From contig NZ_JPUG01000078.1 of assembly GCF_000739015.1 (NCBI RefSeq), forward strand, positions 393,098-457,097: a stretch of 64,000 nt of DNA, written 5' to 3'. Numbering within the stretch: position 1 is the stretch's first letter; every line of letters begins with the position of its first letter. Below, piece after piece: positions 8,857-16,697 of this stretch. The notes beneath the pieces are model-generated. The model was not told the origin of the DNA. It made no database searches and was given only the letters and a program-made list of their open reading frames with translations. This stretch comes from Microvirga sp. BSC39 (GTDB lineage: Bacteria > Pseudomonadota > Alphaproteobacteria > Rhizobiales > Beijerinckiaceae). A program made the translations under genes and the position numbers.

Positions 8857-9072
8857 TCATTCCGATGCGTCCTTCGGTTCCATGCTCTGCTTTGCGAGAG
8901 CAATGGCTTCCTGGAGCACCGCATGCTCGCCGATGTGGTTGGCCAGGATCAGCACGAGGCGGCTGTTGAGCGCCGCACTGTCCTCGTCCGGCAACCCTCG
9001 ATGCGCCTCGATCAGCGCACGATAGGTCTGATCCGGATCGGCCAGACGACTCTCGGTGACGAGCACGCTCAT
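8857..9072 (-). CDS. DUF2783 domain protein
   Basis: A 71-residue acidic protein with the DUF2783 pattern (LADPDQTYRALIEAHRGL, then SAALNSRLVLILANHIG). The function of this family is unknown. It is the last gene of the minus-strand operon metallohydrolase - FAD hydroxylase - DUF2783, and its ATG overlaps the hydroxylase stop (ATGA). Tight coupling suggests a small partner of the hydroxylase; that is inference. Confidence 0.8.
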   Translation of the reverse strand: MSVLVTESRLADPDQTYRALIEAHRGLPDEDSAALNSRLVLILANHIGEHAVLQEAIALAKQSMEPKDASE

Positions 9073-10673
9073 GCACGATCTCCCTCAAATCCTTTCAGGC
9101 GGCGCGAAGCGTTTTCGATCAGCGACGGAGGCGCATGACGCCAACGTGCTGCAAGATGCTGGTCGGGGCGCACGAGATAGGTGCTGCCGGGACTTGCATC
9201 GAAGCGCTGGGCGAAGAAGCCGTGCTCGTCGATGAGATCGTCACCGATGATGAGAACGCGGGAGCCCGTGGGGGGCTGAGCTCCATTCGGGATGTGCAGA
9301 ATCGTCTCCTCACCGCCAATGGCTTCCAGCAGCCATATCGGCTGCCCGCTGCGGTCGCGCATCGGGGCGTCGGGAAGGGGGGCGCCGAGCCGGGCAGAGC
9401 CGGACCAGGGGTCCGCATCCGGCGTCGACAGGGGCGTGTCGTAAGTGGATGGCATCGACAGCCTGCCTGAGTTCACCATCCGCTTGGCAAAGGGAGCATG
9501 GCGCGCGAGCGACAGGGTCGCATCGCGGAACCGAAGCTCCTGCGCCGAGCGTGGTGCGATGAAGTCGGTCGAGCGGGTCGAGTGGCCGATATTCTCATCG
9601 GCCGCGGCGGAGCGTTCGATGTCGTAGGACTCGATCAGGCGCTCCGGCGCCTCGCCGTTGATGATGAAGGCGAGCTTCCACGCCAGATTGTCCGCATCCT
9701 GAATGCCGGAATTCGCGCCTCGCGCGCCGAAGGGCGAGACCTGGTGGGCTGCGTCCCCGACGAAGACCACGCGGCCATGCACGAAGCGCTCCAGGCGGCG
9801 GCACTGGAAGGTGTAGACCGAGACCCACTCAAGCGAGAAGTCGTCGTGGCCCAGCATCTGCCTGAGGCGCGGCATCACACGCTCGGGCGTCTGCTCGGCC
9901 TTCACGTCCGCATCCGGTCCTAACTGCAGGTCGATGCGCCAGACGTCGTCAGGCTGCTTGTGCAGGAGGGCGGAGTGGCCGTCATGGAAGGGCGGGTCGA
10001 ACCAGAACCAGCGCTCGGAAGGAAAGCTGCCCTTCATCCTCACGTCTGCGATGAGAAAGCGGTCTTCGAACACTTCTCCCTTGAACTCCAGCCCAAGCAT
10101 CGTGCGCAAGGCGGAGCGCGCGCCATCGGCCGCCACGACCCACTCGGCGTCGAGATCGTAGGGGCCCTCAGGCGTCTCGACCGTGAGCGTCGCGCCATCG
10201 TTGCGGCGCTTCAGGTCGACGACCTTGTTGCGCCAGCGGATCTCAAGATACGGGAGCGCAGCAGCACGCTCGACGAGGGCATGTTCCAGATAATATTGCT
10301 GCAGGTTGATGAAGGCCGGCATCTTGTGGCCGTCCTCGGGCAGAAGGTCGAAGGCATAGAGCAGATCGTTGTTCTGGAAGACCTTGCCGATCTTCCAGGT
10401 CACCCCTTTCTCAAGGCAGGGATGCGCCGCGCCGAGTCGGTCCAGGATTTCGAGGGTGCGCTTGGCATAGCAGATGCCGCGCGAGCCCTCGCCGATCCGG
10501 TCCGCATCGTCGAGAAGCACCACGGGAATGCCCCGCTGCGCGAGGTCGATGGCCGTGCAGAGCCCCACAGGACCGGCACCCACGACCACCACGGGGTGCT
10601 GGGCCGGGGAGGGGCGATCCTGATCAGGGCAGCGGCGGTAGCCGAACTGATAGAGGACCTTGCGGGTGTTCAT
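9069..10673 (-). CDS. FAD-dependent aromatic hydroxylase (class A flavoprotein monooxygenase, MhpA/PheA-like)
   Basis: 534 residues. It has the FAD GxGxxG motif VVVGAGPVGLCTAIDLAQRG near residue 30, the DG motif VVAADGARSALR, and the GDAAHQVSPFGARGANSGIQDADNLAWKL motif that contacts FAD and the substrate-side loop. These mark a single-component NAD(P)H-dependent hydroxylase of phenolic or amino-aromatic substrates. The roughly 30-residue N-terminal extension before the Rossmann fold and the C-terminal thioredoxin-like segment occur in the phenol hydroxylase branch. GAGAGG precedes the ATG. The substrate is unknown; a hydroxyphenyl-acid imported by the facing Liv system is plausible. Confidence 0.88.
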   Translation of the reverse strand: MNTRKVLYQFGYRRCPDQDRPSPAQHPVVVVGAGPVGLCTAIDLAQRGIPVVLLDDADRIGEGSRGICYAKRTLEILDRLGAAHPCLEKGVTWKIGKVFQNNDLLYAFDLLPEDGHKMPAFINLQQYYLEHALVERAAALPYLEIRWRNKVVDLKRRNDGATLTVETPEGPYDLDAEWVVAADGARSALRTMLGLEFKGEVFEDRFLIADVRMKGSFPSERWFWFDPPFHDGHSALLHKQPDDVWRIDLQLGPDADVKAEQTPERVMPRLRQMLGHDDFSLEWVSVYTFQCRRLERFVHGRVVFVGDAAHQVSPFGARGANSGIQDADNLAWKLAFIINGEAPERLIESYDIERSAAADENIGHSTRSTDFIAPRSAQELRFRDATLSLARHAPFAKRMVNSGRLSMPSTYDTPLSTPDADPWSGSARLGAPLPDAPMRDRSGQPIWLLEAIGGEETILHIPNGAQPPTGSRVLIIGDDLIDEHGFFAQRFDASPGSTYLVRPDQHLAARWRHAPPSLIENASRRLKGFEGDRA

Positions 10674-10706
10674 GGCGCCTCTCTTCCCTCTGTCCCGTTC
10701 CCGGCG

Positions 10707-11663
10707 TCAGCTCTGAAGCGCCGCCCACATCTCGCGGTCTCGCTCGGCCGTCCAGATGACGGGATGATCGATGCCGGAGGCTTCGTCGAAGGCGCGGGAG
10801 ACGTTGAAGGGAAGGCAGTGCTCATAGATGGCGAAGTCTCCGAACTTCGGGTCCATGACCTCGCGGGTGGCCGCAAAGGTTTCCTTCAGCGAGCGCCCGC
10901 GCGCCGCCGACAGTTCAGCCGCCCCGTAGAGGGTCGTGACGAAGTCGCGGGTCATGGCCGCTGCCTCGCGGACCTGCTGGCTGCCGCGCAGGGCATCGCC
11001 ACGCCCGGGCGCAATGGCCTGCGGCTGGAAGTCCAGAATGGCATCGAGGGTCAGCGGCCATTCGCGCAGGTAGGCATCGCCGCAATAGCAGGCCGAGTGA
11101 TACTCGACGAGATCGCCGGTGAACATTACTTCCGCATCCGGCACCCAGGCCACGATGTCGCCCGCCGTGTGGCCGGCGCCGAGATGGAACAGCTTCACCT
11201 CGCGCTTGCCCAGAAACACCGACATGCCGCTCTCGAAGGTGAGGGTGGGCCAGGTGAGGCCGTGTGGGATGCTGTTCTCGCCCCTGAACAGGCGCGGAAA
11301 GCGCCCGATCTCGGACGCCTTGTCCTGCTCGCCGCGCTCGACGATGAGATCGTAGGTAGCGTTCGAAGCAATGATGCCTTGCGCGTTGTAGGCCGAGGCG
11401 CCGAGAACGCGGACTGCATGGTAGTGCGAGAGCACCACGTACTTGATCGGCTTGTCGGTCACGGAGCGCACGCGGGCGATCACATCCTCGGCCATCATGG
11501 GAGTGGCCTGTGCGTCGATCACCATGCAGCCGTCATCGCCGACGATGATCCCGGAATTGGGATCTCCTTGAGCGGTATAGGCGTAAAGATCCGGTCCGAT
11601 CTCCGTGAAGGACACCGTCTTGTCGGCCATATCTCCCGTCGAGGCGAAAGCCTTTTCACTCAT
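10707..11663 (-). CDS. Metallo-beta-lactamase-fold hydrolase with atypical metal motif
   Basis: 318 residues of the MBL superfamily: LSHYHAVRVLGASAY at about residues 79-93, GAGHTAGDIVAWVP, and MFTGDLVEYHSACYCGD. The canonical HxHxDH reads HYHAVR, so the Asp and third His of the first motif are missing. The later His and Asp ligands remain, so one metal site may be lost or rearranged. First gene of the operon with the FAD hydroxylase and DUF2783, 33 bases upstream of the hydroxylase. It could hydrolyse a ring-cleavage product or a CoA thioester; no activity can be assigned from sequence. Confidence 0.8.
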   Translation of the reverse strand: MSEKAFASTGDMADKTVSFTEIGPDLYAYTAQGDPNSGIIVGDDGCMVIDAQATPMMAEDVIARVRSVTDKPIKYVVLSHYHAVRVLGASAYNAQGIIASNATYDLIVERGEQDKASEIGRFPRLFRGENSIPHGLTWPTLTFESGMSVFLGKREVKLFHLGAGHTAGDIVAWVPDAEVMFTGDLVEYHSACYCGDAYLREWPLTLDAILDFQPQAIAPGRGDALRGSQQVREAAAMTRDFVTTLYGAAELSAARGRSLKETFAATREVMDPKFGDFAIYEHCLPFNVSRAFDEASGIDHPVIWTAERDREMWAALQS

Positions 11664-11798
11664 GTGCTTCTCCCGCTGGCCGCGGTCCTTCTTCCGTCGC
11701 TGAGTGAGACGGTCAAACGACCAAAGGCGCTGTTTGCGAGCAGGTTAAACCCGATCCTGCGACCGTCAAGTTCACAAGCCTCAGGACGGGAGGGATCA

Positions 11799-12701
11799 TC
11801 AGCGCAGATTGAAACGCAGCGGTACCGAGATGGTGAATTGCTGCTGGGGGAGAGCCGCTGGTGCGGGAGGAAGGGATGAGCCCGGACTCGCTGCCGCGCG
11901 CGCTGCCTGGTCGAGAGCCGGATGTCCGGCGCTTTGCACCAAGGTGGAACTGACGATGCGCCCGGATCGATCCATGGTGAAGCGCAGGGTCGCAACGCCG
12001 CCGACTCCCTGGCTACGGGCGACATCCGGGTAGCGCAGGCGATTCCGCAAGGCTGCGGCGAGACTTGCCACATACCGGTTGAGCACGGTCGGATCGGCCG
12101 AGGCCGCAGCGCCGCCCGTGTTCTCGCGCGAAGAGGAGGCCTGGCCCTGGTGCGCTTCGGACGGCGGCTGCGCGACAGTCCGCCGTGGAGGAGGTTTCCG
12201 CTCCACGGGCTTAAGTTGCTGCTTCTTCTCGGGTCTCGGTTGAGGCTTCGGCGAAGGTGGCTGCTCAACGGGCTTTGCGACAATCATCTCGGGTGGGGGA
12301 AGAGCCACGACAGACTCAGGCTCCATCGCCATCTCTGCATCGACCGCAGGCACTTCCGTCGTGTCTTGAGGTTCAAGGAGTTCAGCCGCTTCCTCAGGCT
12401 GCTCGGCCGTCACTTCTTCGGGCGGCAGAGTCGCGATGGATTCCGGCTCCAGCGGTACCGGTTCTGATTCCCCAGGGGGCGCTGCAACTGCGGACATCTC
12501 CGCAGGCGCGACGGACACTGCCTCCTCCATGGCGGGAGCGAGATCGATGGTGATCTCCTGCTCGCCAGGGGTGGTGTCCATCTTGCTGGATGGCCAGAGC
12601 GTCATCGCTCCCAGAACGGCTCCGTGCAGGGCAAGCGCCGTGAGGAAGGCAGTTCCGAGCCGGCTTTGCTCCTGCGTCGAACGGATGCTTCGTGCGGACA
12701 T
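11799..12701 (-). CDS. tonB: TonB family energy transducer
   Basis: 300 residues. An N-terminal membrane anchor (FLTALALHGAVLGAMTLW, about residues 18-35) is followed by a long Pro/Glu- then Pro/Lys-rich periplasmic stretch (about 60-180) and a C-terminal TonB domain (NRLRYPDVARSQGVGGVATLRFTMDRSGRIVSS). It transmits proton-motive force from ExbB-ExbD to outer-membrane receptors, typically for iron chelates or heme. It follows exbD by 17 bases. No receptor gene is present here. Confidence 0.9.
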   Translation of the reverse strand: MSARSIRSTQEQSRLGTAFLTALALHGAVLGAMTLWPSSKMDTTPGEQEITIDLAPAMEEAVSVAPAEMSAVAAPPGESEPVPLEPESIATLPPEEVTAEQPEEAAELLEPQDTTEVPAVDAEMAMEPESVVALPPPEMIVAKPVEQPPSPKPQPRPEKKQQLKPVERKPPPRRTVAQPPSEAHQGQASSSRENTGGAAASADPTVLNRYVASLAAALRNRLRYPDVARSQGVGGVATLRFTMDRSGRIVSSTLVQSAGHPALDQAARAAASPGSSLPPAPAALPQQQFTISVPLRFNLR

Positions 12702-12718
12702 CGCGCTTGTTTCAGGTT

Positions 12719-13165
12719 CTACCGGGCCGGTGTCCCGCTCGGCGCCTGGGCGATGAGCGAGACCTTGCTGAAGCCCGCTGCACTCACTTGCCCCATGATC
12801 TCGACAATGCGTCCATAGGGAACAGCCCTGTCTCCGCGCACCAGCACAACCTGAGCTGGATCGGCGCTCGCAAGCGCCTTGAGCTTCGGCATCATCCCAT
12901 CCGGCGTGAGCGGCTCCTTGTCGAGAAACGGCTGGCCCTGCGCGTCGATGCTGATCACGACCGGTTGCTTCGGCTGCGACACCTTCGCGGCTGCCGTTTT
13001 CGGCAGGTTCACCGGCACGCCGACCGTCATGAGAGGGGCTGCCACCATGAAGATGATGAGCAGCACGAGCATCACGTCGACAAGCGGCGTGACATTGATC
13101 TCGGACAGAGGGGCAATGCCGAACTCGTCATTCGGTTCGCTGGTGCGGAGCGGTCCCACGCCCAT
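12719..13165 (-). CDS. exbD: Biopolymer transport protein ExbD/TolR
   Basis: 148 residues with one membrane segment and the ExbD hallmark EINVTPLVDVMLVLLIIFMV, which holds the essential Asp of the proton path. The reading frame extends much further upstream over exbB. The real start is the ATG at 13165, which shares one base with the exbB stop (TAATG). It forms the proton-driven stator with ExbB and works on TonB. Confidence 0.93.
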   Translation of the reverse strand: MGVGPLRTSEPNDEFGIAPLSEINVTPLVDVMLVLLIIFMVAAPLMTVGVPVNLPKTAAAKVSQPKQPVVISIDAQGQPFLDKEPLTPDGMMPKLKALASADPAQVVLVRGDRAVPYGRIVEIMGQVSAAGFSKVSLIAQAPSGTPAR

Positions 13166-13851
13166 TATTCGGCGGCCTCTGCGCGCAGATGGGGCTTGCG
13201 GTCGCGTGCGAGCCGATCGCCGAGCGCTGTGATGCCCGCAGTGAAGGATTGCTGCAGGCGCCCGAGATCGGTGGTGAGCTTGTTGTAGGCGATCACGGCC
13301 GGAATGGCGGCGACGAGACCGATGGCTGTTGCAAACAGGGCCTCGGCGATGCCGGGAGCGACCACCGCAAGGCTGGTGTCCTGGCTTGCCGCGATGGCGG
13401 AGAACGCGTTCATGATGCCCCAGACAGTGCCGAACAGACCGATGAAGGGCGCCGCCGACCCGATGGTGGCCAGAAACGGCAATCCCACCTGAAGCTGACG
13501 CATGTCGGCGGACAGCGCAGCGCGCATGGCCCGCTCGATCCGCTCCCGCCGCTCCGCACGGCTCTCCGACGGGTCCTGATCGCGCCATGCGTCCTGGCCG
13601 GCGGCAACGATGCGCCCTGTGGTTCCGGCAGGTTGCGGGTGAAGCCTCTCGGTCGAACGGGCAACTGTTTCGAAGCTGCGCGCCTGATGGCGGGCGTTCC
13701 TGAAGCGCAGAAGCTTTTCGACCATGATCGTCCAGCATCCGAGCGACGCCAGGACGAGCAGGATCATGACCCCTTTGACGATCGGGTCGGCCTGCAGGAA
13801 CAGGCCGAGGAATGAAAGATCGTGCAGCGTGGCGGGTACGATGTCGTTCAT
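13165..13851 (-). CDS. exbB: Biopolymer transport protein ExbB/TolQ
   Basis: 228 residues with three membrane segments: one near the N-terminus (GVMILLVLASLGCWTIMV) and two in the C-terminal half (LPFLATIGSAAPFIGLFGTVWGIM, and APGIAEALFATAIGLVAAIPAVIAYN). The GTVWGIM and ALFATAIGL motifs are conserved in ExbB/TolQ. A GTG at 13854 is an alternative start one codon upstream. The pairing with a TonB rather than a TolA protein favours the Exb assignment. It is only 10 bases after the secreted-protein gene. Confidence 0.92.
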   Translation of the reverse strand: MNDIVPATLHDLSFLGLFLQADPIVKGVMILLVLASLGCWTIMVEKLLRFRNARHQARSFETVARSTERLHPQPAGTTGRIVAAGQDAWRDQDPSESRAERRERIERAMRAALSADMRQLQVGLPFLATIGSAAPFIGLFGTVWGIMNAFSAIAASQDTSLAVVAPGIAEALFATAIGLVAAIPAVIAYNKLTTDLGRLQQSFTAGITALGDRLARDRKPHLRAEAAE

Positions 13852-13861
13852 CACAGCAATC

Positions 13862-14320
13862 TCATTTCGTGAATGAAACGGTGTCGATCTTGGAGGAGGT
13901 CTCCACAGCGGACAGGCACTCCTCCCGTGAACTCGCAGCGCGCTCGCATGTCATGACGTCATTGAGGAGAACGCGCCCGAACCGGGAGCAGCTCAAGCCT
14001 GGAAAATCGAACAGCTTGATGAGGGTCTTGCGGCCGGGCACCGGACCGACTTCGACCGCCAGCCTCCTGGCCGCGACACCGTCCGTATCGAGGGCAAACA
14101 GATCGAGCTTCAGCGAGCGCCAGCTCTCGCCCTTCTGATTGTCGATCAGGAAATAGGTTCGGCAGTTCTCGCCCGCAGTCTCGATCTTGTTCAGCTCGAT
14201 CCGCAGAGGCGATGCACGATCCTGAGCCAGAGCCGCTCCGCTGAAGGGGAGGAGCAGGGCGAGGCATGCCCATATGCCCGCTGTCGAATAGCCAGGGTCA
14301 TTCCACGTGCTTGCCCTCAT
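13862..14320 (-). CDS. Secreted protein of unknown function linked to exbBD-tonB
   Basis: 152 residues with a signal peptide (hydrophobic AGIWACLALLLPFSGAALA, cleaved before QDRAS). The mature part is about 120 residues with three to four Cys, a possible periplasmic beta-domain (NCRTYFLIDNQKGESWRSLKLDLFALD). I chose the ATG at 14320 because GGAGGAAGG lies just upstream; an in-frame extension to 14422 has no ribosome binding site. It leads the operon with exbB-exbD-tonB, so a part in TonB-dependent uptake is inferred. Confidence 0.75.
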   Translation of the reverse strand: MRASTWNDPGYSTAGIWACLALLLPFSGAALAQDRASPLRIELNKIETAGENCRTYFLIDNQKGESWRSLKLDLFALDTDGVAARRLAVEVGPVPGRKTLIKLFDFPGLSCSRFGRVLLNDVMTCERAASSREECLSAVETSSKIDTVSFTK

Positions 14321-14504
14321 GAACCCTTCCTCCTCGTTCGTATGGACGAGCGCGCAGATGCGCAGCCTCACTGATGCGAGAGAAAACACCGGCGTCCCTG
14401 TGGCTCGCCGCTGTGGGCTCATGCCTGAGACCAGCGAAACGTCTCACGGGACAGTCAGATGAGATATCTGGAAGAAGTTATTCAAATCAAGGGCTTATGC
14501 AAAA

Positions 14505-14521
14505 ATCAGAGGCGTTCTAAA
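14505..14521. promoter_or_regulatory. Possible Irr-type iron-control element (ICE-like)
   Basis: The 17 bases read ATCAGAGGCGTTCTAAA. Against the rhizobial ICE core TTTAGAA-N3-TTCTAAA, the right half matches perfectly and the left half 4 of 7. It lies about 185 bases upstream of the exb operon. Irr commonly controls exbBD-tonB in this order. The match is partial. Confidence 0.3.
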
Positions 14522-14723
14522 ACAACCGCTACCCTGTTGAGAACGGGAGCAATTTCGCTTCTTTAAAAACCGTTCAAAGTAAATTTTTTCCATTTTCGGT
14601 GGCGTCAGCTCTGCTGGAGACCTCTCATCCACGCTCCGACACGCATCATCCGTGTTTCACAAAAATACCATGTTGGACATGAACAAGGGATTGAACCGGC
14701 ACATTGTATCAAGGAGTTGCAGC

Positions 14724-14825
14724 GTGGGTTTAAAAGGTCACGACAAGCCCTTTCCCGCTTGGTATCCATACGCTTTCGTCGGCGGGATCGCTGCTCTCGC
14801 AACGGCGCTTTATGTGCTGGGCTGA
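14724..14825 (+). CDS. Putative 33-residue single-span membrane protein
   Basis: A GTG start preceded 7 bases upstream by AAGGAG opens a 33-codon frame ending TGA. The product begins MGLKGHDKPFPAWYPYAF, then has a hydrophobic segment VGGIAALATALYVLG to the end, so it would be one membrane helix with a short charged and aromatic N-terminus. It lies alone between divergently oriented operons and is followed directly by the hairpin TGCCGC-TTC-GCGGCA (14826-14840). No family is recognised. The strong ribosome binding site and compact layout argue for a real gene. Confidence 0.5.
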   Translation: MGLKGHDKPFPAWYPYAFVGGIAALATALYVLG

Positions 14826-15161
14826 TGCCGCTTCGCGGCAGTCCGAACGGTGCAAGACAGGCGCTTCGCCCGCATCCGTTGAACATCTCTGCTTTTGGTG
14901 ATGAGTTTCGTGGGCTCGTTAGGCTCCTGACACTGCATCCCAAAGCGAAGCGAGGCAGTACATCCGTGCCCCGTTCACTTTTGGGAGAGTGTTGATCCTT
15001 CTGGTGGATCAGCCCGGCCATACTGGCCGGGATATGGTTAACACATCGTTAAAAGATGCTTCCCTAAGGGAAGAAACATCAATTAACGACCGGGATGCCG
15101 CACTCCCGATGCCTGCCAGGCAAGAAGTGGGGCATTCGCCTGCGGGAGCATTCTTCCCCGC
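14826..15161. other. Gene-free stretch with several short hairpins
   Basis: No coding content seen. It holds a 6-bp stem hairpin at 14826-14840, an 8-bp stem (CCCGGCCA-TAC-TGGCCGGG) at 15013-15031 and a perfect odd palindrome CTTCCCT-A-AGGGAAG at 15059-15073. The 15013 hairpin could end transcription of the minus-strand TRAP/dehydratase operon or of the plus-strand small gene. None is followed by a T-run. Confidence 0.5.
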
Positions 15162-16679
15162 TCACATCACAGCGCCCACCTGCCAGGGAACGAACTCAAG
15201 GTCGCCGTAGCCGAGTTCCTCGGACTTCGTGGGCACTCCGGAGGCGACCTTCAGCAGAATATCGAAGATCTCCTGGCCCTTCTCTTCCAGGGAGACGCCA
15301 TCGAGGATGTCGCCGCAATTGATGTCCATGTCGTCGATCATGCGGCGGTAGATGTCGGAGTTGGTGGCGAGCTTGAGGGATGGCGCAGGCTTGCACCCGA
15401 AAGCGGATCCTCGCCCCGTGGTGAAGGCGATCAGGTTGGCCCCGCCGGCTACCTGGCCGGTTGCGGCGACAGGATCGTAGCCGGGCGTGTCCATGTAAAC
15501 GAAGCCGTGATCCTTCACCTGCTCGGCATATTCGTACACGGCCTGAAGCGTGGAGCGTCCGCCTTTGGCGGTTGCTCCCAGGGACTTCTCGAGGATCGTC
15601 GTCAGGCCGCCTGCCTTGTTGCCCGGTGACGGGTTGTTGTTCATCTCGCCGCCGTTGCGTTCCGTGTAGGCCTCCCACCATCTGATCCGTGCGACGAGCT
15701 TTTCACCGACCTCCCGGGTTGCGGCGCGGCGGGTGAGCAGATGCTCCGCGCCGTAGATCTCCGGCGTCTCTGACAGGATGGATGTTCCGCCGTGCCGCAC
15801 GAGCAGATCGGAGGCGACGCCCAGGGCCGGATTGGCCGTGAGGGCGGAATAGCCGTCCGAGCCGCCACATTGAAGAGCCAAGACCAGTTCCGAGGCAGGC
15901 CGTGTCTCCCGCTGCGCCTTCGCGACAACCGGGAGCATGGCCTTCACGGCATCGGCGATGGCCTGCACGGTCTTTCGCGTGCCGCCTGTCTCCTGGATCG
16001 TCAAGGTGCGGAACGTGTCCGTCTCCGAGAGACCGTATTCCTGTTTCATCCGTCCGATCTGGAACACCTCGCAACCCAGGCCGACCATGATCACGCCGGC
16101 GAAATTGGGATGGCTGGCATAGCCCCATTGCGTGCGGCGCAGGATCTCGAATCCCTCGCCATAGGCCGCATGGCCGCAGCCCGTGCCGTGAACGATGGCA
16201 ACGATGCCGTCGATCCCGGGATAGTCGCGCAGGATGCCGGAGCGCTCCACCTCAGCGGCGGCGAAGCGGGCCACGGAGGCCGAGCAGTTCACGGATGTGA
16301 GAATGCCGATGTAGTTGCGGGTTCCGGTCTTGCCCGAGGCGCGCCGGTATCCCTGGAAGGTCGCCTGCAGTTCCGGCGGAAGCAGGTCGTCGTCTCTTGC
16401 ATCGGCGCAGAAGGCATAATCCCGCTCGAAATCATGCAGTCCCACATTGTGCTCATGCACCCACTCGCCCGGTGCGATGTGGGTTTTGGCGAAGCCGATG
16501 ATCTGGCCGAACTTTCGGATCGGCTCTCCTTCCCGGATCGGCTCCACGGCCATCTTGTGGCCGCGCAGGATACGCTCGCGGGCCGTCAGGCCGGCAGCGT
16601 CGGCACCCTGGTTCACGAGATCGATGGCGATGACTACGTTGTCATCGGGGGAAAGGCGAATGGTGCGTGGGGTGTTCAT
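15162..16679 (-). CDS. Altronate/galactarate dehydratase (UxaA family)
   Basis: 505 residues. An N-terminal SAF domain (about 1-90) is followed by the UxaA catalytic part with GYRRASGKTGTRNYIGILTSVNCS, HGTGCG, GLGCE, ALQCGGSDGYSALTANPALG and NNNPSPGNKAGGLTTI. These enzymes remove water from D-altronate or galactarate using Fe(II). The length lies between UxaA (about 495) and GarD (about 523), so substrate choice is open. The ATG at 16679 is preferred over a GTG at 16688. It ends the operon with a TRAP transporter, so the TRAP ligand is probably this hexarate or hexonate. Confidence 0.88.
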   Translation of the reverse strand: MNTPRTIRLSPDDNVVIAIDLVNQGADAAGLTARERILRGHKMAVEPIREGEPIRKFGQIIGFAKTHIAPGEWVHEHNVGLHDFERDYAFCADARDDDLLPPELQATFQGYRRASGKTGTRNYIGILTSVNCSASVARFAAAEVERSGILRDYPGIDGIVAIVHGTGCGHAAYGEGFEILRRTQWGYASHPNFAGVIMVGLGCEVFQIGRMKQEYGLSETDTFRTLTIQETGGTRKTVQAIADAVKAMLPVVAKAQRETRPASELVLALQCGGSDGYSALTANPALGVASDLLVRHGGTSILSETPEIYGAEHLLTRRAATREVGEKLVARIRWWEAYTERNGGEMNNNPSPGNKAGGLTTILEKSLGATAKGGRSTLQAVYEYAEQVKDHGFVYMDTPGYDPVAATGQVAGGANLIAFTTGRGSAFGCKPAPSLKLATNSDIYRRMIDDMDINCGDILDGVSLEEKGQEIFDILLKVASGVPTKSEELGYGDLEFVPWQVGAVM

Positions 16680-16697
16680 GGCAATCACTTTTCACAA

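Noticed and set aside
11660..12283. Minus-strand 207-codon frame overlapping the end of tonB
   Set aside because: Arg/Ser/Pro-rich shadow of the tonB coding region in another frame.
14605..15021. Minus-strand 138-codon open frame opposite the 33-residue gene
   Set aside because: Atypical composition with scattered Cys and Arg and no ribosome binding site; the plus-strand mini-gene explains the locus better.
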